Shown: positions 1-8,549 of the stretch, in pieces
Position numbering within the stretch: position 1 is the stretch's first letter
Layout of the letters: each line of letters begins with the position of its first letter
Source: Humidesulfovibrio sp.
Lineage (GTDB): Bacteria > Desulfobacterota > Desulfovibrionia > Desulfovibrionales > Desulfovibrionaceae
Length of the DNA: 47,844 nucleotides
Direction: 5' to 3'
NCBI GenBank assembly: GCA_031292175.1
Contig: JARLHQ010000025.1
Span: forward strand, 1 to 47,844
The notes under the pieces: generated by a model
Told to the model about the DNA's origin: nothing
The model's database searches: none
The model's input: only the letters and a program-made list of their open reading frames with translations
Made by a program: the position numbers and the translations under genes

Positions 1-54
1 GGCAATGGCCAGGATCAAAAGCAGGTGCATGGGCTGAAACAGTTCGCCAAGCAT
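1..54 (-). CDS. tatA: TatA/E-type twin-arginine translocase subunit, N-terminal fragment
   Basis: Only the first 18 codons are inside the window; the gene runs off the left edge. The visible peptide (MLGELFQPMHLLLILAIA) is the short amphipathic start and first part of the single membrane helix typical of TatA/TatE/TatB proteins, which build the pore that exports folded twin-arginine proteins across the inner membrane. The ATG is preceded by a good GGAGG at 60-64, five bases upstream. The diagnostic FGPxKLPE motif would lie outside the window, so the assignment rests on the N terminus only; TatB is the main alternative. Confidence 0.65.
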   Translation of the reverse strand, partial: MLGELFQPMHLLLILAIA

Positions 55-91
55 GATGTCCTCCAGAGGGTTTGGCTGACAGGGACTTATC

Positions 92-418
92 CTACCCGCA
101 AGGGTTTGTAAAATCCCAAGGCCTCATAAGCGTTAAATTTTCGCAACCTCTCGCAACCGCAAAGCGGATCGGGACGCGCTCCCGGGCTCCATTTATCTCA
201 GAGACGATGAGGGTTGCAAACCATATTGTGGTGTTCTCAAGCCCAAAGTCAAGGCCGAGCAGGCATTCACGCACAGATTCCCACTGTGCTTCGTGGTTGT
301 CGCCGCGCAACCATTGGAGATATTCCGCCGAGCGTTCTTCTACGCGTATTTTGCGCCGCAGCACCCGCGCCAGCGCGGCCACATGCAGAAATGTCGAAAC
401 CAAGCCCAGGGGCTGCAA
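92..418 (-). CDS. possible small ORF or gene remnant, unknown
   Basis: An open frame of 108 codons reads leftward with fairly coding-like codon choice (many GCG, CTG, CGC) and a segment around RRKIRVEERSAEYLQWLRG that looks protein-like. It has only a TTG start without a convincing ribosome-binding site and I do not recognise the product. It may be the decayed end of a longer gene, because the DNA to its right has no matching continuation in any frame. It is listed because it is the only plausible coding segment between tatA and amtB. Confidence 0.2.
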   Translation of the reverse strand: MQPLGLVSTFLHVAALARVLRRKIRVEERSAEYLQWLRGDNHEAQWESVRECLLGLDFGLENTTIWFATLIVSEINGARERVPIRFAVARGCENLTLMRPWDFTNPCG

Positions 419-956
419 ACTCGCGCCACTTGCCCTATTTCCGCACTCTCTGACGATATTGTTGTTGGCATTGCCCCAAAATATGCTAAGAACAATACGG
501 GGTCCCGCCTCGTTACGCCGGAAGGCGGGCTTTTCCGAGAGTACGATTTTACAATTTTATCATTTCGAGCCCACGTCAATTTTGATACTGGCCAAACGAA
601 GGTTCTGGAGACCGCGACACGGGAGCTGACCCTGAAATATCGTTCCTGACGGCGGAGCGCCTGCGCGGTAAACCTTGGTATTAGCCGTCTTTCTGAGCGC
701 AGACAGACAATTCAACAAATTTGTTGCAAACCAAACTGAACCCGGTGAGGTCCGACAAAGGGAATGGTCCCAAGACGTGTCAGTATCTTATTAATTTACC
801 ATACAGTAGCCCGGTCCAGAATTCATTGCCCACTTCCCCAAAAGGGCACTTTCCCGAGGATCGCACCACAATGTTCTTGCAATTTTGTAATAACAGTAAA
901 CGCCCAGCAGCTAACGCTACGGCTCAAAACTAATGATATTGAAGTGTTATAATGTT
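419..956. other. gene-poor spacer upstream of amtB
   Basis: More than 500 bases without a supportable gene and with visibly lower GC than the coding regions. It contains a terminator-like hairpin at 504-534 (CCCGCC, 14-base loop, GGCGGG, then CTTTT) and a 14-bp palindrome at 713-726. It leads into the sigma-54 promoter of amtB, so the right half probably carries activator sites. I could not find a convincing pair of NtrC half-sites; one GCACCA half-site lies near 865-871. Confidence 0.5.
713..726. repeat. 14-bp perfect palindrome CAACAAATTTGTTG
   Basis: A perfect 14-base dyad in AT-rich non-coding DNA about 230 bases upstream of the amtB sigma-54 promoter. Its position fits an upstream activator or repressor site, but the sequence is not a site I can name. 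Confidence 0.4.
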
Positions 957-972
957 TGGCCCGCTTCTTGCC
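957..972 (+). promoter_or_regulatory. sigma-54 (-24/-12) promoter of amtB-glnK
   Basis: TGGCCCGCTTCTTGCC matches the RpoN consensus TGGCACGNNNNTTGCW with the invariant GG (958-959) and GC (970-971) correctly spaced. It lies 49 bases before the amtB ATG. Nitrogen-controlled RpoN promoters in front of amtB-glnK are well known, which supports the match. Confidence 0.8.
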
Positions 973-1021
973 CTAAGGTTCTCACTGTTTGGTTTCAACT
1001 CAATCTTTTTTGGAGGGCAGC

Positions 1022-2593
1022 ATGCTCAAGAACATCGTAATGGCACTCACCCTTGCACTGGTCATCCTGGTCGGAACGGCCACCGTCTTCGCGGCGGACC
1101 CCCCGAAGCCGGATCCCAGCGGCATCAACATCGGAACCGCGGCCGACGTGGTCAACGCAACCTCCGGCGCGCCCACCGAAGTTGACATGGAGAAGTACAA
1201 GGACTCCGAACCCCTGGCCACCAAACTGTCCGACACCATCGGGCACAACCGCATCGCCGGCAACATGGCCTGGACGCTGCTCTGCGGCTTCCTGGTCATG
1301 TTCATGCAGGTGGGCTTCGCCCTCTGCGAAACCGGCTTCACCCGGGCCAAGAACGCCAGCCACACCATGGCCATGAACATCATGGTCTACGGCATCGGCA
1401 TGCTCGGCTTCTGGCTCTGCGGCTTCGCGCTGCAGATGGGCGGCGGCGGCGGCGCGGCCACCCTGGGTGGCGGCACCCTGCTCAACTCCGAATTCACCAT
1501 CAGCCTCTTCGGCAAGAGCTTCGGCCTCTGGGGCGGCAAGGGCTTCTTCCTGGTGGGTGACGCCTATGACGCCACCATATTCACCATGTTCCTGTTCCAG
1601 ATGGTGTTCATGGACACCGCGGCCACCATCCCCACGGGCGCCATGGCCGAGCGCTGGAGATTCAAGTCTTTCTGCTTCTACGGCCTGTTCATGTCCGCGC
1701 TGGTCTACCCCCTGTACGCCAACTGGGTGTGGGGCGGCGGCTGGCTGTCCGCCCTGGGCTCCAACTTCGGCCTGGGTCACGGCGTGCTTGACTTCGCCGG
1801 TTCCTCGGTCGTGCACATGACAGGCGGTGTGGCCGCCCTGGCAGGCGTCATCTGCCTCGGACCCCGCCTGGGCAAGTTCCGCGCCGACGGCACCCCGAAC
1901 GCCATTCCCGGCCACCACATTCCCATGGCCGTCACCGGCTGTCTCATCCTGGCCTTCGGCTGGTTCGGCTTCAACACCGGCTCCACCCTGGCCAGCGGCG
2001 ACCTGCGCATCGGCGTCATCGCCACCAACACCATGCTCGCCTCCGGCGCCGGCGCTGTCGCCGCCATGTGCTACATGTGGATGCGCCACGGAGTTCCTGA
2101 CCTCTCCATGGCCGCGAACGGCCTGCTGGCCGGCCTGGTGGCCATCACCGCGCCCTGCGCCTTCGTCAACGCCCCCGCAGCCGTGCTCATCGGCCTCATC
2201 GCCGGTCTGCTCCTGTGTGTCAGCGTCCTCTTCGTGGAGCGCGTGTTGAAGCTTGACGACCCGGTGGGCGCGATCTCGGTCCACGGCGTCAATGGCGCCT
2301 GGGGCTTGCTCTCCCTGGGCCTCTTCGCTGATGGCACCTACGGTGACAAGCTCAACGGCGTCGACGGCGCAGTGAAGGGCCTGTTTTACGGCGATGCCGG
2401 GCAGTTCTTCGCCCAGTGCGTCGGCGTCTGCACCAACCTCGTGTTCGTCTTCGTGGCCTTCTACCTCTACTTCAAGATCAGCAACGGAATCGTGAAGCTC
2501 CGCGTGACGCCCGAGGTCGAGAGCGAAGGCCTGGACAGCGAGGTCGGCGTGATGGCCTACCCCGAGTTCTCCATCAACAAGATCCACCGCTAA
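1022..2593 (+). CDS. amtB: ammonium transporter Amt
   Basis: Inner-membrane ammonium channel, 523 residues. An N-terminal signal peptide (ending near VFAA) is followed by a roughly 60-residue polar linker and then about 11 hydrophobic helices. Family signatures seen are GFALCETGFTRAKNASH in the first helices and DFAGSSVVHMTGG in the middle, corresponding to the Amt ammonia-conduction and AGxxVH region. The ATG at 1022 is chosen because GGAGG lies at 1012-1016; an upstream TTG in frame has no such site. The gene sits behind a sigma-54 promoter and just before a PII gene, the standard nitrogen-starvation pair in which PII blocks the channel when nitrogen is plentiful. The long linker after the signal peptide is longer than in E. 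coli AmtB. Confidence 0.95.
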   Translation: MLKNIVMALTLALVILVGTATVFAADPPKPDPSGINIGTAADVVNATSGAPTEVDMEKYKDSEPLATKLSDTIGHNRIAGNMAWTLLCGFLVMFMQVGFALCETGFTRAKNASHTMAMNIMVYGIGMLGFWLCGFALQMGGGGGAATLGGGTLLNSEFTISLFGKSFGLWGGKGFFLVGDAYDATIFTMFLFQMVFMDTAATIPTGAMAERWRFKSFCFYGLFMSALVYPLYANWVWGGGWLSALGSNFGLGHGVLDFAGSSVVHMTGGVAALAGVICLGPRLGKFRADGTPNAIPGHHIPMAVTGCLILAFGWFGFNTGSTLASGDLRIGVIATNTMLASGAGAVAAMCYMWMRHGVPDLSMAANGLLAGLVAITAPCAFVNAPAAVLIGLIAGLLLCVSVLFVERVLKLDDPVGAISVHGVNGAWGLLSLGLFADGTYGDKLNGVDGAVKGLFYGDAGQFFAQCVGVCTNLVFVFVAFYLYFKISNGIVKLRVTPEVESEGLDSEVGVMAYPEFSINKIHR

Positions 2594-2944
<351 letters not shown>

Positions 2945-3018
2945 TAGCCCACGCTCTCCCTTGCGGCGCGGGTGTGCGGGAAGAGGGACCCGCACGCCCG
3001 CCTCGCCTCACTCCAGAG

Positions 3019-3054
3019 CCCCTGCCTGTAACGCCCAGGCAGGGGTTCGCTTTT
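3019..3054 (+). terminator. rho-independent terminator after glnK
   Basis: CCCCTGCCTG (3019-3028) pairs perfectly with CAGGCAGGGG (3036-3045) across a 7-base loop and is followed by TTCGCTTTT. It closes the amtB-glnK operon and may also serve the convergent TetR gene. Confidence 0.85.
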
Positions 3055-3067
3055 ATGGAGGGGGAGA

Positions 3068-3703
3068 TCAGGCTGCGCCCATGCTGGCGATGCCCGCGCT
3101 GGCGTAGCGGAACACGAAGTCCGCCACAAGCTCCACGCCCAGATTCTCCAGGGCCATCTCCGGACGCAGGCGGCGGAGGAGCTGCTTGGCGTTGTCGAAA
3201 AGCATGCAGTGGCCAGTGACCCCAGCGGCGCACAGCTTCACGGTCTGGTCCGAAGCCCTGGGCAAAAGCCCGGCGACGATGCGCAGAAGCTCGTTGTGCG
3301 GGGGCATCAGATAACGTGCCGCCACTGCCTCGAACTGCTCCGAGGGTTCGACGATCTCCGCGGTGAGGAGCATGCCGAGCTTCTCCTCAAACGGGTCGCC
3401 GTCACCCATGAGCCGGTAGAGCAGCGAGCGGATGTAGGCGCGCAGGCGCTCGGACGGCGTGGCCTCCGGCCCCAGGCCCATATCCACGGGATAGCGGTTG
3501 AAGCAGCGCCGCAGGTAATCTTCCAGCACGGCCATGAACAGCTTCTCCTTGCTGCCGAAATGGTAATTCACCGCGGCCACGTTCGCCCCGGCCAGGGAGC
3601 ATATCTCGCGCACGGTCGCCGCCTGCGGGCCTCGGCGGGCAAAAACCTCCCGTGCAACGTCCAAGAGCCGCATCTTTGTTCCAGCGTCCGGTTCCATCGC
3701 CAT
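3068..3703 (-). CDS. TetR-family repressor, CecR/YbiH-like
   Basis: 211-residue DNA-binding regulator. Residues about 10-60 form the TetR helix-turn-helix (AATVREICSLAGANVAAVNYHFGSKE, split here only for description), and the C-terminal half carries a GHCMLFDNAKQLLRR segment like the CecR/YbiH (DUF1956) ligand domain. The ATG at 3703 follows an AGGAGG-rich leader. The gene stands alone, divergent from ubiD. A nested palindrome 19-46 bases upstream of its start suggests autoregulation. Family members often control efflux pumps, but no pump lies next to it, so the target genes are unknown. Confidence 0.85.
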   Translation of the reverse strand: MAMEPDAGTKMRLLDVAREVFARRGPQAATVREICSLAGANVAAVNYHFGSKEKLFMAVLEDYLRRCFNRYPVDMGLGPEATPSERLRAYIRSLLYRLMGDGDPFEEKLGMLLTAEIVEPSEQFEAVAARYLMPPHNELLRIVAGLLPRASDQTVKLCAAGVTGHCMLFDNAKQLLRRLRPEMALENLGVELVADFVFRYASAGIASMGAA

Positions 3704-3721
3704 GAGCCCCTCCTCCGCTGA

Positions 3722-3749
3722 AAACAGCGAGTAATTAAACGCTGTTTAA
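3722..3749. promoter_or_regulatory. nested palindromic operator between tetR and ubiD
   Basis: Two perfect dyads overlap. AAACAGCG (3722-3729) and CGCTGTTT (3740-3747) are separated by 10 bases, and TTAAAC-GCT-GTTTAA occupies 3735-3749. This AT-rich spot lies just upstream of the TetR gene and is the natural place for its own operator; it could also act on the divergent ubiD operon. Confidence 0.6.
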
Positions 3750-3862
3750 ATCCATGTTTTTAACGTGTCAAGCGTCCCCGCCAGAACACCTCACAGCTGT
3801 TTGCTTGTCAGAGGGGGTGCGGCTTTGGTACTGTTCACAAAACAAAAGCAGGCGAGGACTCC

Positions 3863-5308
3863 ATGCCCTACAAGGATTTGCAGGAATTTCTCAAGCATCT
3901 GGACCGTCAAGGCGAACTGAAACGCATCGATGCCGAGCTGGACCCGTATCTGGAGATAGCCGAGGTGACCGATCGCGTGAGCAAAAAGTTCGGCCCGGCC
4001 CTCCTGTTCGAAAAAGCCAAGGGCGCGAAATTTCCCGTGCTCACCAACATGTATGGTTCTTACAAGCGCATGAACATGGCGCTCGACAGCCAGAACCTGG
4101 ACGAGCTCGGCGAACGCATCCACGAATATCTGGAGATCGAGCGGCCGGACGGCATCATCAAGAAATTGCAGATGATCCCCAAGCTCTCGAAGCTCACCAA
4201 CATCTTCCCCGAGCACGTGAAACGCGGCAGCTGCCAGGACGTGGTGTTGACCGGCGACCAGGTCGACCTGTCCATCCTGCCCGTGCTCACCACGTGGCCA
4301 GGCGACGCCGGGCCGTTCATCACCCTGCCCGTGGTCTTCACCAAAAACCCGGAGACCGGCGTGCGCAACGCTGGCATGTACCGCATGCAGGTGTTCGACA
4401 AGAACACCACCGGCATGCACTGGCACCGGCACAAGGGCGGGGCCTACCACTACCACTTGGCCGAAAAGCTGAACAAACGCCTTGAAGTCGCCGTGGCCAT
4501 CGGCCCGGACCCGGCCGTGACCTACGCCGCCACCGCGCCCATCCCGGACGAGATCGACGAGATGCTCTTCGCTGGCTTTTTGCGCAACAAGCCGGTTGAG
4601 CTGGTGAAATGCAAGACCGTGGATCTTGAGGTGCCCGCCACCAGCCAGTTCGTGCTCGAAGGCTACGTGGACCCGAAGGAGCGCCGCCGCGAGGGCCCCT
4701 TTGGCGACCACACGGGCTACTATTCCCTGGCCGACGACTACCCGGTGTTCCACGTCACGGCCATCACCCACAGAAACGACGCCATCTACCCAGCCACCCT
4801 CGTGGGCCCGCCGCCCATGGAGGACTGCTTCCTCGGCAAGGCCACGGAACGGCTGTTCCTGCCGCTCATCAAGAAGCAGCTGCCCGAGGTGGTGGACATG
4901 AACCTGCCCCTTGAGGGCGTGTTCCACAATCTGTGCTTCGTCTCCATCGACAAGCGCTATCCCGGCCAGGCCCGCAAGGTCATGTACGCCCTGTGGGGCA
5001 TGGGCCAGATGATGTTCACCAAGATCATCGTGGTGGTGGACAAGAACATCAACGTGCAGAACGTGTCCGAGGTGCTCTGGCGCATCGGCAACAACGTGGA
5101 CCCCCGGCGCGACATCGCCATCCTGGACGGTCCGCTCGACGCCCTGGACCACGCCTCGCCGCTCGCCTACTACGGCGGCAAAATGGGCATCGACGCCACC
5201 AAGAAAGGCCCGGAGGACGGGCACCACCGCGACTGGCCGTCTTCCTTGCGCATGGACGAGGGCGTCAAGGCCAAGGTCGACGCCGTGTGGGAAAAGCTGG
5301 GCCTGTAG
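3863..5308 (+). CDS. ubiD: UbiD-family prenylated-FMN decarboxylase
   Basis: 481-residue member of the UbiD decarboxylase family, which uses prenylated FMN to remove a carboxylate from aromatic or alpha,beta-unsaturated acids. The active-site segment RRREGPFGDHTGYYS is present and matches the E. coli UbiD motif carrying the conserved acidic residues; MHWHRHKGGAYHYH and GMHWH give the upstream cofactor/metal region. The next gene is ubiX, which makes the cofactor. In organisms without ubiquinone this pair usually serves menaquinone synthesis through the futalosine route, but that role is inferred from the family and not from neighbours here. No weak-start problem: the ATG follows GCGAGGACTCC. 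Confidence 0.9.
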   Translation: MPYKDLQEFLKHLDRQGELKRIDAELDPYLEIAEVTDRVSKKFGPALLFEKAKGAKFPVLTNMYGSYKRMNMALDSQNLDELGERIHEYLEIERPDGIIKKLQMIPKLSKLTNIFPEHVKRGSCQDVVLTGDQVDLSILPVLTTWPGDAGPFITLPVVFTKNPETGVRNAGMYRMQVFDKNTTGMHWHRHKGGAYHYHLAEKLNKRLEVAVAIGPDPAVTYAATAPIPDEIDEMLFAGFLRNKPVELVKCKTVDLEVPATSQFVLEGYVDPKERRREGPFGDHTGYYSLADDYPVFHVTAITHRNDAIYPATLVGPPPMEDCFLGKATERLFLPLIKKQLPEVVDMNLPLEGVFHNLCFVSIDKRYPGQARKVMYALWGMGQMMFTKIIVVVDKNINVQNVSEVLWRIGNNVDPRRDIAILDGPLDALDHASPLAYYGGKMGIDATKKGPEDGHHRDWPSSLRMDEGVKAKVDAVWEKLGL

Positions 5309-5315
5309 GGAAATA

Positions 5316-5350
5316 CCCTCCGGGGCCTCAGGCCCCTGCCCCCCGGAGGG
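5316..5350. repeat. intergenic double palindrome between ubiD and ubiX
   Basis: CCCTCCGGGG (5316-5325) pairs with CCCCGGAGGG (5341-5350), and inside it GGGGCCT-C-AGGCCCC (5322-5336) is a second perfect dyad. There is no U tract, so it is more likely a dispersed extragenic palindrome or a processing hairpin than a terminator. Related motifs appear at 17856-17877. Confidence 0.6.
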
Positions 5351-5380
5351 CCTACTCTTTACTTTAGCAACCGGAGCACC

Positions 5381-5944
5381 ATGTCCAAGCGCATCCTTCT
5401 CGCCGTCACGGGCGCCAGCGGCCCGCAGTACGCCCTGGCTTTGGCGCGCGCGCTCTCCGGCCGCGAGGACATTGAGCTGCACCTGATTTTGTCCGAAGCG
5501 GCGAAGAAGGTCATCGCCCTGGAGGCGGACTTCCGTGCGGAGGACCTGATGGCCCTGGCGCATGCCTGCCACGGGGAGAAGGACATCGCGGCGGGCCCGG
5601 CCAGCGGCTCGTGGCGCCACGCGGGCATGATCGTCTGCCCCTGCTCCATGGCGAGCCTTGCGGCCATCGCGCAGGGGCTTGGCACAAACCTCATCCACCG
5701 CGCGGCGGACGTGACCCTGAAGGAAGCCCGCAAGCTGGTGCTGGTGACGCGGGAAACGCCGCTCAACCGCATCCACATCGTGAACATGCTTGCGGCCAAG
5801 GATGCCGGAGCGATCATCGTGCCCGCGAGTCCCGGTTTCTACCACAAGCCCAGGAGCGTTGAGGATCTGGTGAACCACCTGGCCGGGCGCATCCTGGACC
5901 AGCTGGACATCAGCCACGACCTTTTCAAGCGCTGGGGAGAATAA
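5381..5944 (+). CDS. ubiX: flavin prenyltransferase UbiX
   Basis: 187-residue flavoprotein that joins a dimethylallyl group to FMN to give prenyl-FMN, the cofactor required by UbiD decarboxylases. The FMN-binding GASG motif is at residues 11-14, and the family blocks CPCSMASLAAIAQGLGTNL and LVLVTRETPLNRIH are intact, as is PASPGFYHKP near the C terminus. It follows ubiD by 72 bases in the same direction, so enzyme and cofactor supply are probably co-expressed. Length and motifs are normal. Confidence 0.93.
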   Translation: MSKRILLAVTGASGPQYALALARALSGREDIELHLILSEAAKKVIALEADFRAEDLMALAHACHGEKDIAAGPASGSWRHAGMIVCPCSMASLAAIAQGLGTNLIHRAADVTLKEARKLVLVTRETPLNRIHIVNMLAAKDAGAIIVPASPGFYHKPRSVEDLVNHLAGRILDQLDISHDLFKRWGE

Positions 5945-5961
5945 GCAAGGAGGAAAGCGCC

Positions 5962-6642
5962 ATGCAGCTCACCTGGTTCAGCCACTCCAATTTCCTGTTG
6001 CAGGCCGATGGCGTCCGCGTGCTCATCGACCCGTTCTTCGAGGGCAATCCCAAGGCGCCCGTCGCCTGGCAGTCTGTGGGCAAGGTGGACGCGGTGCTGG
6101 TCACGCACGACCACGGCGACCACGTGGGGCAGGCGGCGGAGATCTGCCGGGCCACGGGCGCGAAGCTCGTGTGCCTCTTTGACCTTGCTCCCAAGATGCA
6201 GACGAAGGGCGTCCCCAGCGGACAGATCCTGAGCATGAACATGGGCGGCACAGTGGAGGCGGCCGGCGTGCATGTGAAGATGGTCCAGGCCTTCCATTCC
6301 TCGTACACGGGAGCCCCGGCGGGGTACATCATGACCTTCCCCGGCGGCTTCTGCGCCTATCATTCCGGCGACACGGCGCTGTTCTCGGACATGAAGCTCT
6401 TCCGCCGCTTCTTCGACATCGACCTGGCCATGTTGCCTATGGGCGGCTGGTTCACCATGGACGCCAACGAGGCCGCCGTGGCCTGCTCATTCTTAAGCTG
6501 CCGCATGGTCGCGCCCATGCACTGGGGCACCTTTCCGGTCCTGGCGCAAAACACGGACGCCTTCGCCGCGGCCCTCAAGGAGCACGCGCCTGAGACCAAG
6601 CTCGTGAACCTCACCCCAGGCGTTTTGATGGAGATCGACTAG
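5962..6642 (+). CDS. UPF0173-type metal-dependent hydrolase (metallo-beta-lactamase fold)
   Basis: 226-residue cytoplasmic hydrolase of the UPF0173 group. The metal-binding HDHGDH motif lies near residues 49-54, with further histidines in SYTGAPAGY/YHSGDTALFSD and MAPMHWGTF regions typical of this fold. The substrate is unknown. It follows ubiX by 17 bases with an AGGAGG-like leader, so it probably belongs to that operon. Its TAG stop (6640-6642) lies inside the CTAG target duplication of the adjacent MITE. Confidence 0.85.
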   Translation: MQLTWFSHSNFLLQADGVRVLIDPFFEGNPKAPVAWQSVGKVDAVLVTHDHGDHVGQAAEICRATGAKLVCLFDLAPKMQTKGVPSGQILSMNMGGTVEAAGVHVKMVQAFHSSYTGAPAGYIMTFPGGFCAYHSGDTALFSDMKLFRRFFDIDLAMLPMGGWFTMDANEAAVACSFLSCRMVAPMHWGTFPVLAQNTDAFAAALKEHAPETKLVNLTPGVLMEID

Positions 6643-6788
6643 GGCCTGTTTCCAAAAGATGAATTTTGTTTCCCTGGCAAGGAAAGAGGCGATTTGGGGC
6701 CAGGGATAGTACTCATGCGGTACAGCTCTGACCACAAATCGACTCCGGACGATGTCCAGCGGACAAAAGACACTTTTAAAAACAGGTC
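6643..6788. mobile_element. 146-bp MITE-like element with CTAG target duplication
   Basis: The left end GGCCTGTTTCCAAAAG (6643-6658) and the reverse complement of the right end, GACCTGTTTTTAAAAG (6773-6788), match at 13 of 16 positions. CTAG flanks both sides (6639-6642 and 6789-6792), a 4-bp duplication of the YTAR type used by the IS5 subgroup. There is no room for a transposase. It sits between convergent genes, and each of their stop codons lies within one copy of the duplicated CTAG. Confidence 0.75.
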
Positions 6789-8549
6789 CTAGGGCTGAGA
6801 CAGCAGGGCCTTCAGGCTGTCGAGGCTGACCTTCGCCCGGAAGGCGTTCGGGGCCTCGCCCCCCTTGTCGAAGAACTCCCGCGCTTGGCTCAGGTCGCCC
6901 AGCCGCCTGGCCAGCCCCCCCCATTCCACATAGGCCTCGGCCCGCTTCGGCTGTTCGCGGATGGCCAGGGCATAGAAACCCTGGGCTTCCTTCAGCTTCC
7001 CCCCCCGGGTCAGCAGGAGGGCCAGGGCGCGGTACGAGTCGTAGGCCTGGTGCTCCTTTTCCAGGCGCAGCATGGCCGGCCACAACAGGTCCAGGGCCTC
7101 GGCATCGCGGCCCTGCTCTATGCGCAGAGCCCCAAGGTTCAACCTGCAGATGGCGAAGTCCGGCGAATACCGCAGCGCCTCAAGAAAATAGCGTTCCGCC
7201 GCAGCAAGGTCCCCCTCACTCTGCTTCATGACGCCATAATTGCTCATCACCAGATAGCTTCCCTTGGTGACGCGCAGGTCCTGCTCGTAAACGCTGGCCG
7301 GCGTGGCCCAGGTGGAGAGCTGGCGCTGTTGCGCAATACTCAGCGGAACAAGGGGCAGCGCCACAAGGGCGATGGCCGCGGCAGCGCGCGCCACGGGCCG
7401 CTCGATCCGGCCCAGAAGCTCCGCCGCCAATCCGCAAATGGCCAGATACAAGCCCAAAAACGGCACATAGGTCCACCGGTCCGCCAGAGCCACGTGCAGC
7501 CCGACCTTCGGCGGCATGATCACCGGCGTGAGCGCGCAGAGGAACCAAAGCCAGCCGACAAGCAGATACGCCCTGCGCCGGGCTTGCCACAGGCAGAGGA
7601 CGGTCACGGCCAGCACAAGGACCGCGCCGCCAAGGCTCTGGACCAGGGGCACCGCGTCCGGAAACGGGTAGAGCATGGCCTGGTGCGAGGGCCAAACGAG
7701 CAGTCCCAGATACTTGGCGATGGCCGCAAAGGCATTGGCGATCTTGAGCCCCCAGCTGGGGTCAAGCTTGTCCTGGGTGTCTGCGTGGCTGGAAAGCGTC
7801 ATAAAGGTGGAGAAAAGTCCCAAGGCCAGGAACAGCACCTTCTCGCGCAGGCAGGCCACGAGATGGCGCGCATCCGGCAGCAGCCGGGCCTCTCCAGTGG
7901 GCTCCAAGGCGGCAAGCCGCCCGAGCGGCCAATAATCCAGCAAAAGCAGCAGCCCAGCCATGGTCACGAACATGGGCTTGGCCATGAGGCTCAGGGCATA
8001 GGCGGCGTACATGCCAAGGGCAAGGGCCGCGCCCGGTTTGCGGGCCCACCTTATATATAAGAGGATGGAGGCCAGGCCGAAGAAGGTCGAAAGAACATCC
8101 TTGCGCGCCGAAATCCAGGCTATGGCCTCCACATGGGCCGGATGCGCCGCCAGAAGCAACGCGGCGAACACGGCCGCGAAGCGATTGCCCGTGAGCCACA
8201 GGACCAACAGGAAGAACAGGGCCACGTTGGCGGTGTGCCACAGCACGTTCGTCAGGTGGTAGCCGCCGGCCCAAAGGTGGAAGAACTGCCCGTCGAGCAT
8301 GAAGGACAAGGTGGTCATGGGGTGCCAGTACATGACCTGATGCGGGGAAAAGGCCGCAACCACGCTGCTCCAGGTAAACTTTGAGAGCACCTGCTGGTTC
8401 ATGGACACATACGACGGGTCATCGAAGGTACAGAATTCGAACAGCCCGGCGCGGAAGTATAGGCCCAGGGCCACGGCCGTGGCCAACAGGCCGAGCACGA
8501 AGGTCCAGCGGGATGCGCGCAGCATTCTGGCGAGGGAGGCGTTAGGCAT
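6789..8549 (-). CDS. multi-pass membrane protein with C-terminal TPR repeats (TMTC/GT-C-like)
   Basis: 586-residue inner-membrane protein. About ten hydrophobic helices occupy the first 400 residues, followed by several TPR-like repeats (for example YGVMKQSEGDLAAAERYF and LNLGALRIEQGRDAEALDLL). The periplasmic Asp-Asp pair at residues 43-44 and the WHPMTTLSFMLD motif around residues 75-86 are typical of bacterial TMTC-like or GT-C glycosyltransferase-type proteins, often annotated only as TPR proteins. A lipid-linked sugar donor is likely for the family; the acceptor is unknown. The ATG overlaps the uvrC stop as TGATG, so translation is coupled to uvrC. Its stop lies in the CTAG duplication of the neighbouring MITE. 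Confidence 0.75.
   Translation of the reverse strand: MPNASLARMLRASRWTFVLGLLATAVALGLYFRAGLFEFCTFDDPSYVSMNQQVLSKFTWSSVVAAFSPHQVMYWHPMTTLSFMLDGQFFHLWAGGYHLTNVLWHTANVALFFLLVLWLTGNRFAAVFAALLLAAHPAHVEAIAWISARKDVLSTFFGLASILLYIRWARKPGAALALGMYAAYALSLMAKPMFVTMAGLLLLLDYWPLGRLAALEPTGEARLLPDARHLVACLREKVLFLALGLFSTFMTLSSHADTQDKLDPSWGLKIANAFAAIAKYLGLLVWPSHQAMLYPFPDAVPLVQSLGGAVLVLAVTVLCLWQARRRAYLLVGWLWFLCALTPVIMPPKVGLHVALADRWTYVPFLGLYLAICGLAAELLGRIERPVARAAAAIALVALPLVPLSIAQQRQLSTWATPASVYEQDLRVTKGSYLVMSNYGVMKQSEGDLAAAERYFLEALRYSPDFAICRLNLGALRIEQGRDAEALDLLWPAMLRLEKEHQAYDSYRALALLLTRGGKLKEAQGFYALAIREQPKRAEAYVEWGGLARRLGDLSQAREFFDKGGEAPNAFRAKVSLDSLKALLSQP

Noticed and set aside
504..534. Hairpin CCCGCC/GGCGGG followed by CTTTT as a firm terminator
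   Set aside because: Only a 6-bp stem with a 14-base loop, and no gene ends next to it; mentioned only inside the spacer description.
3791..5917. 708-codon antisense open frame opposite ubiD-ubiX
   Set aside because: No recognisable motif and spans two well-supported plus-strand genes.
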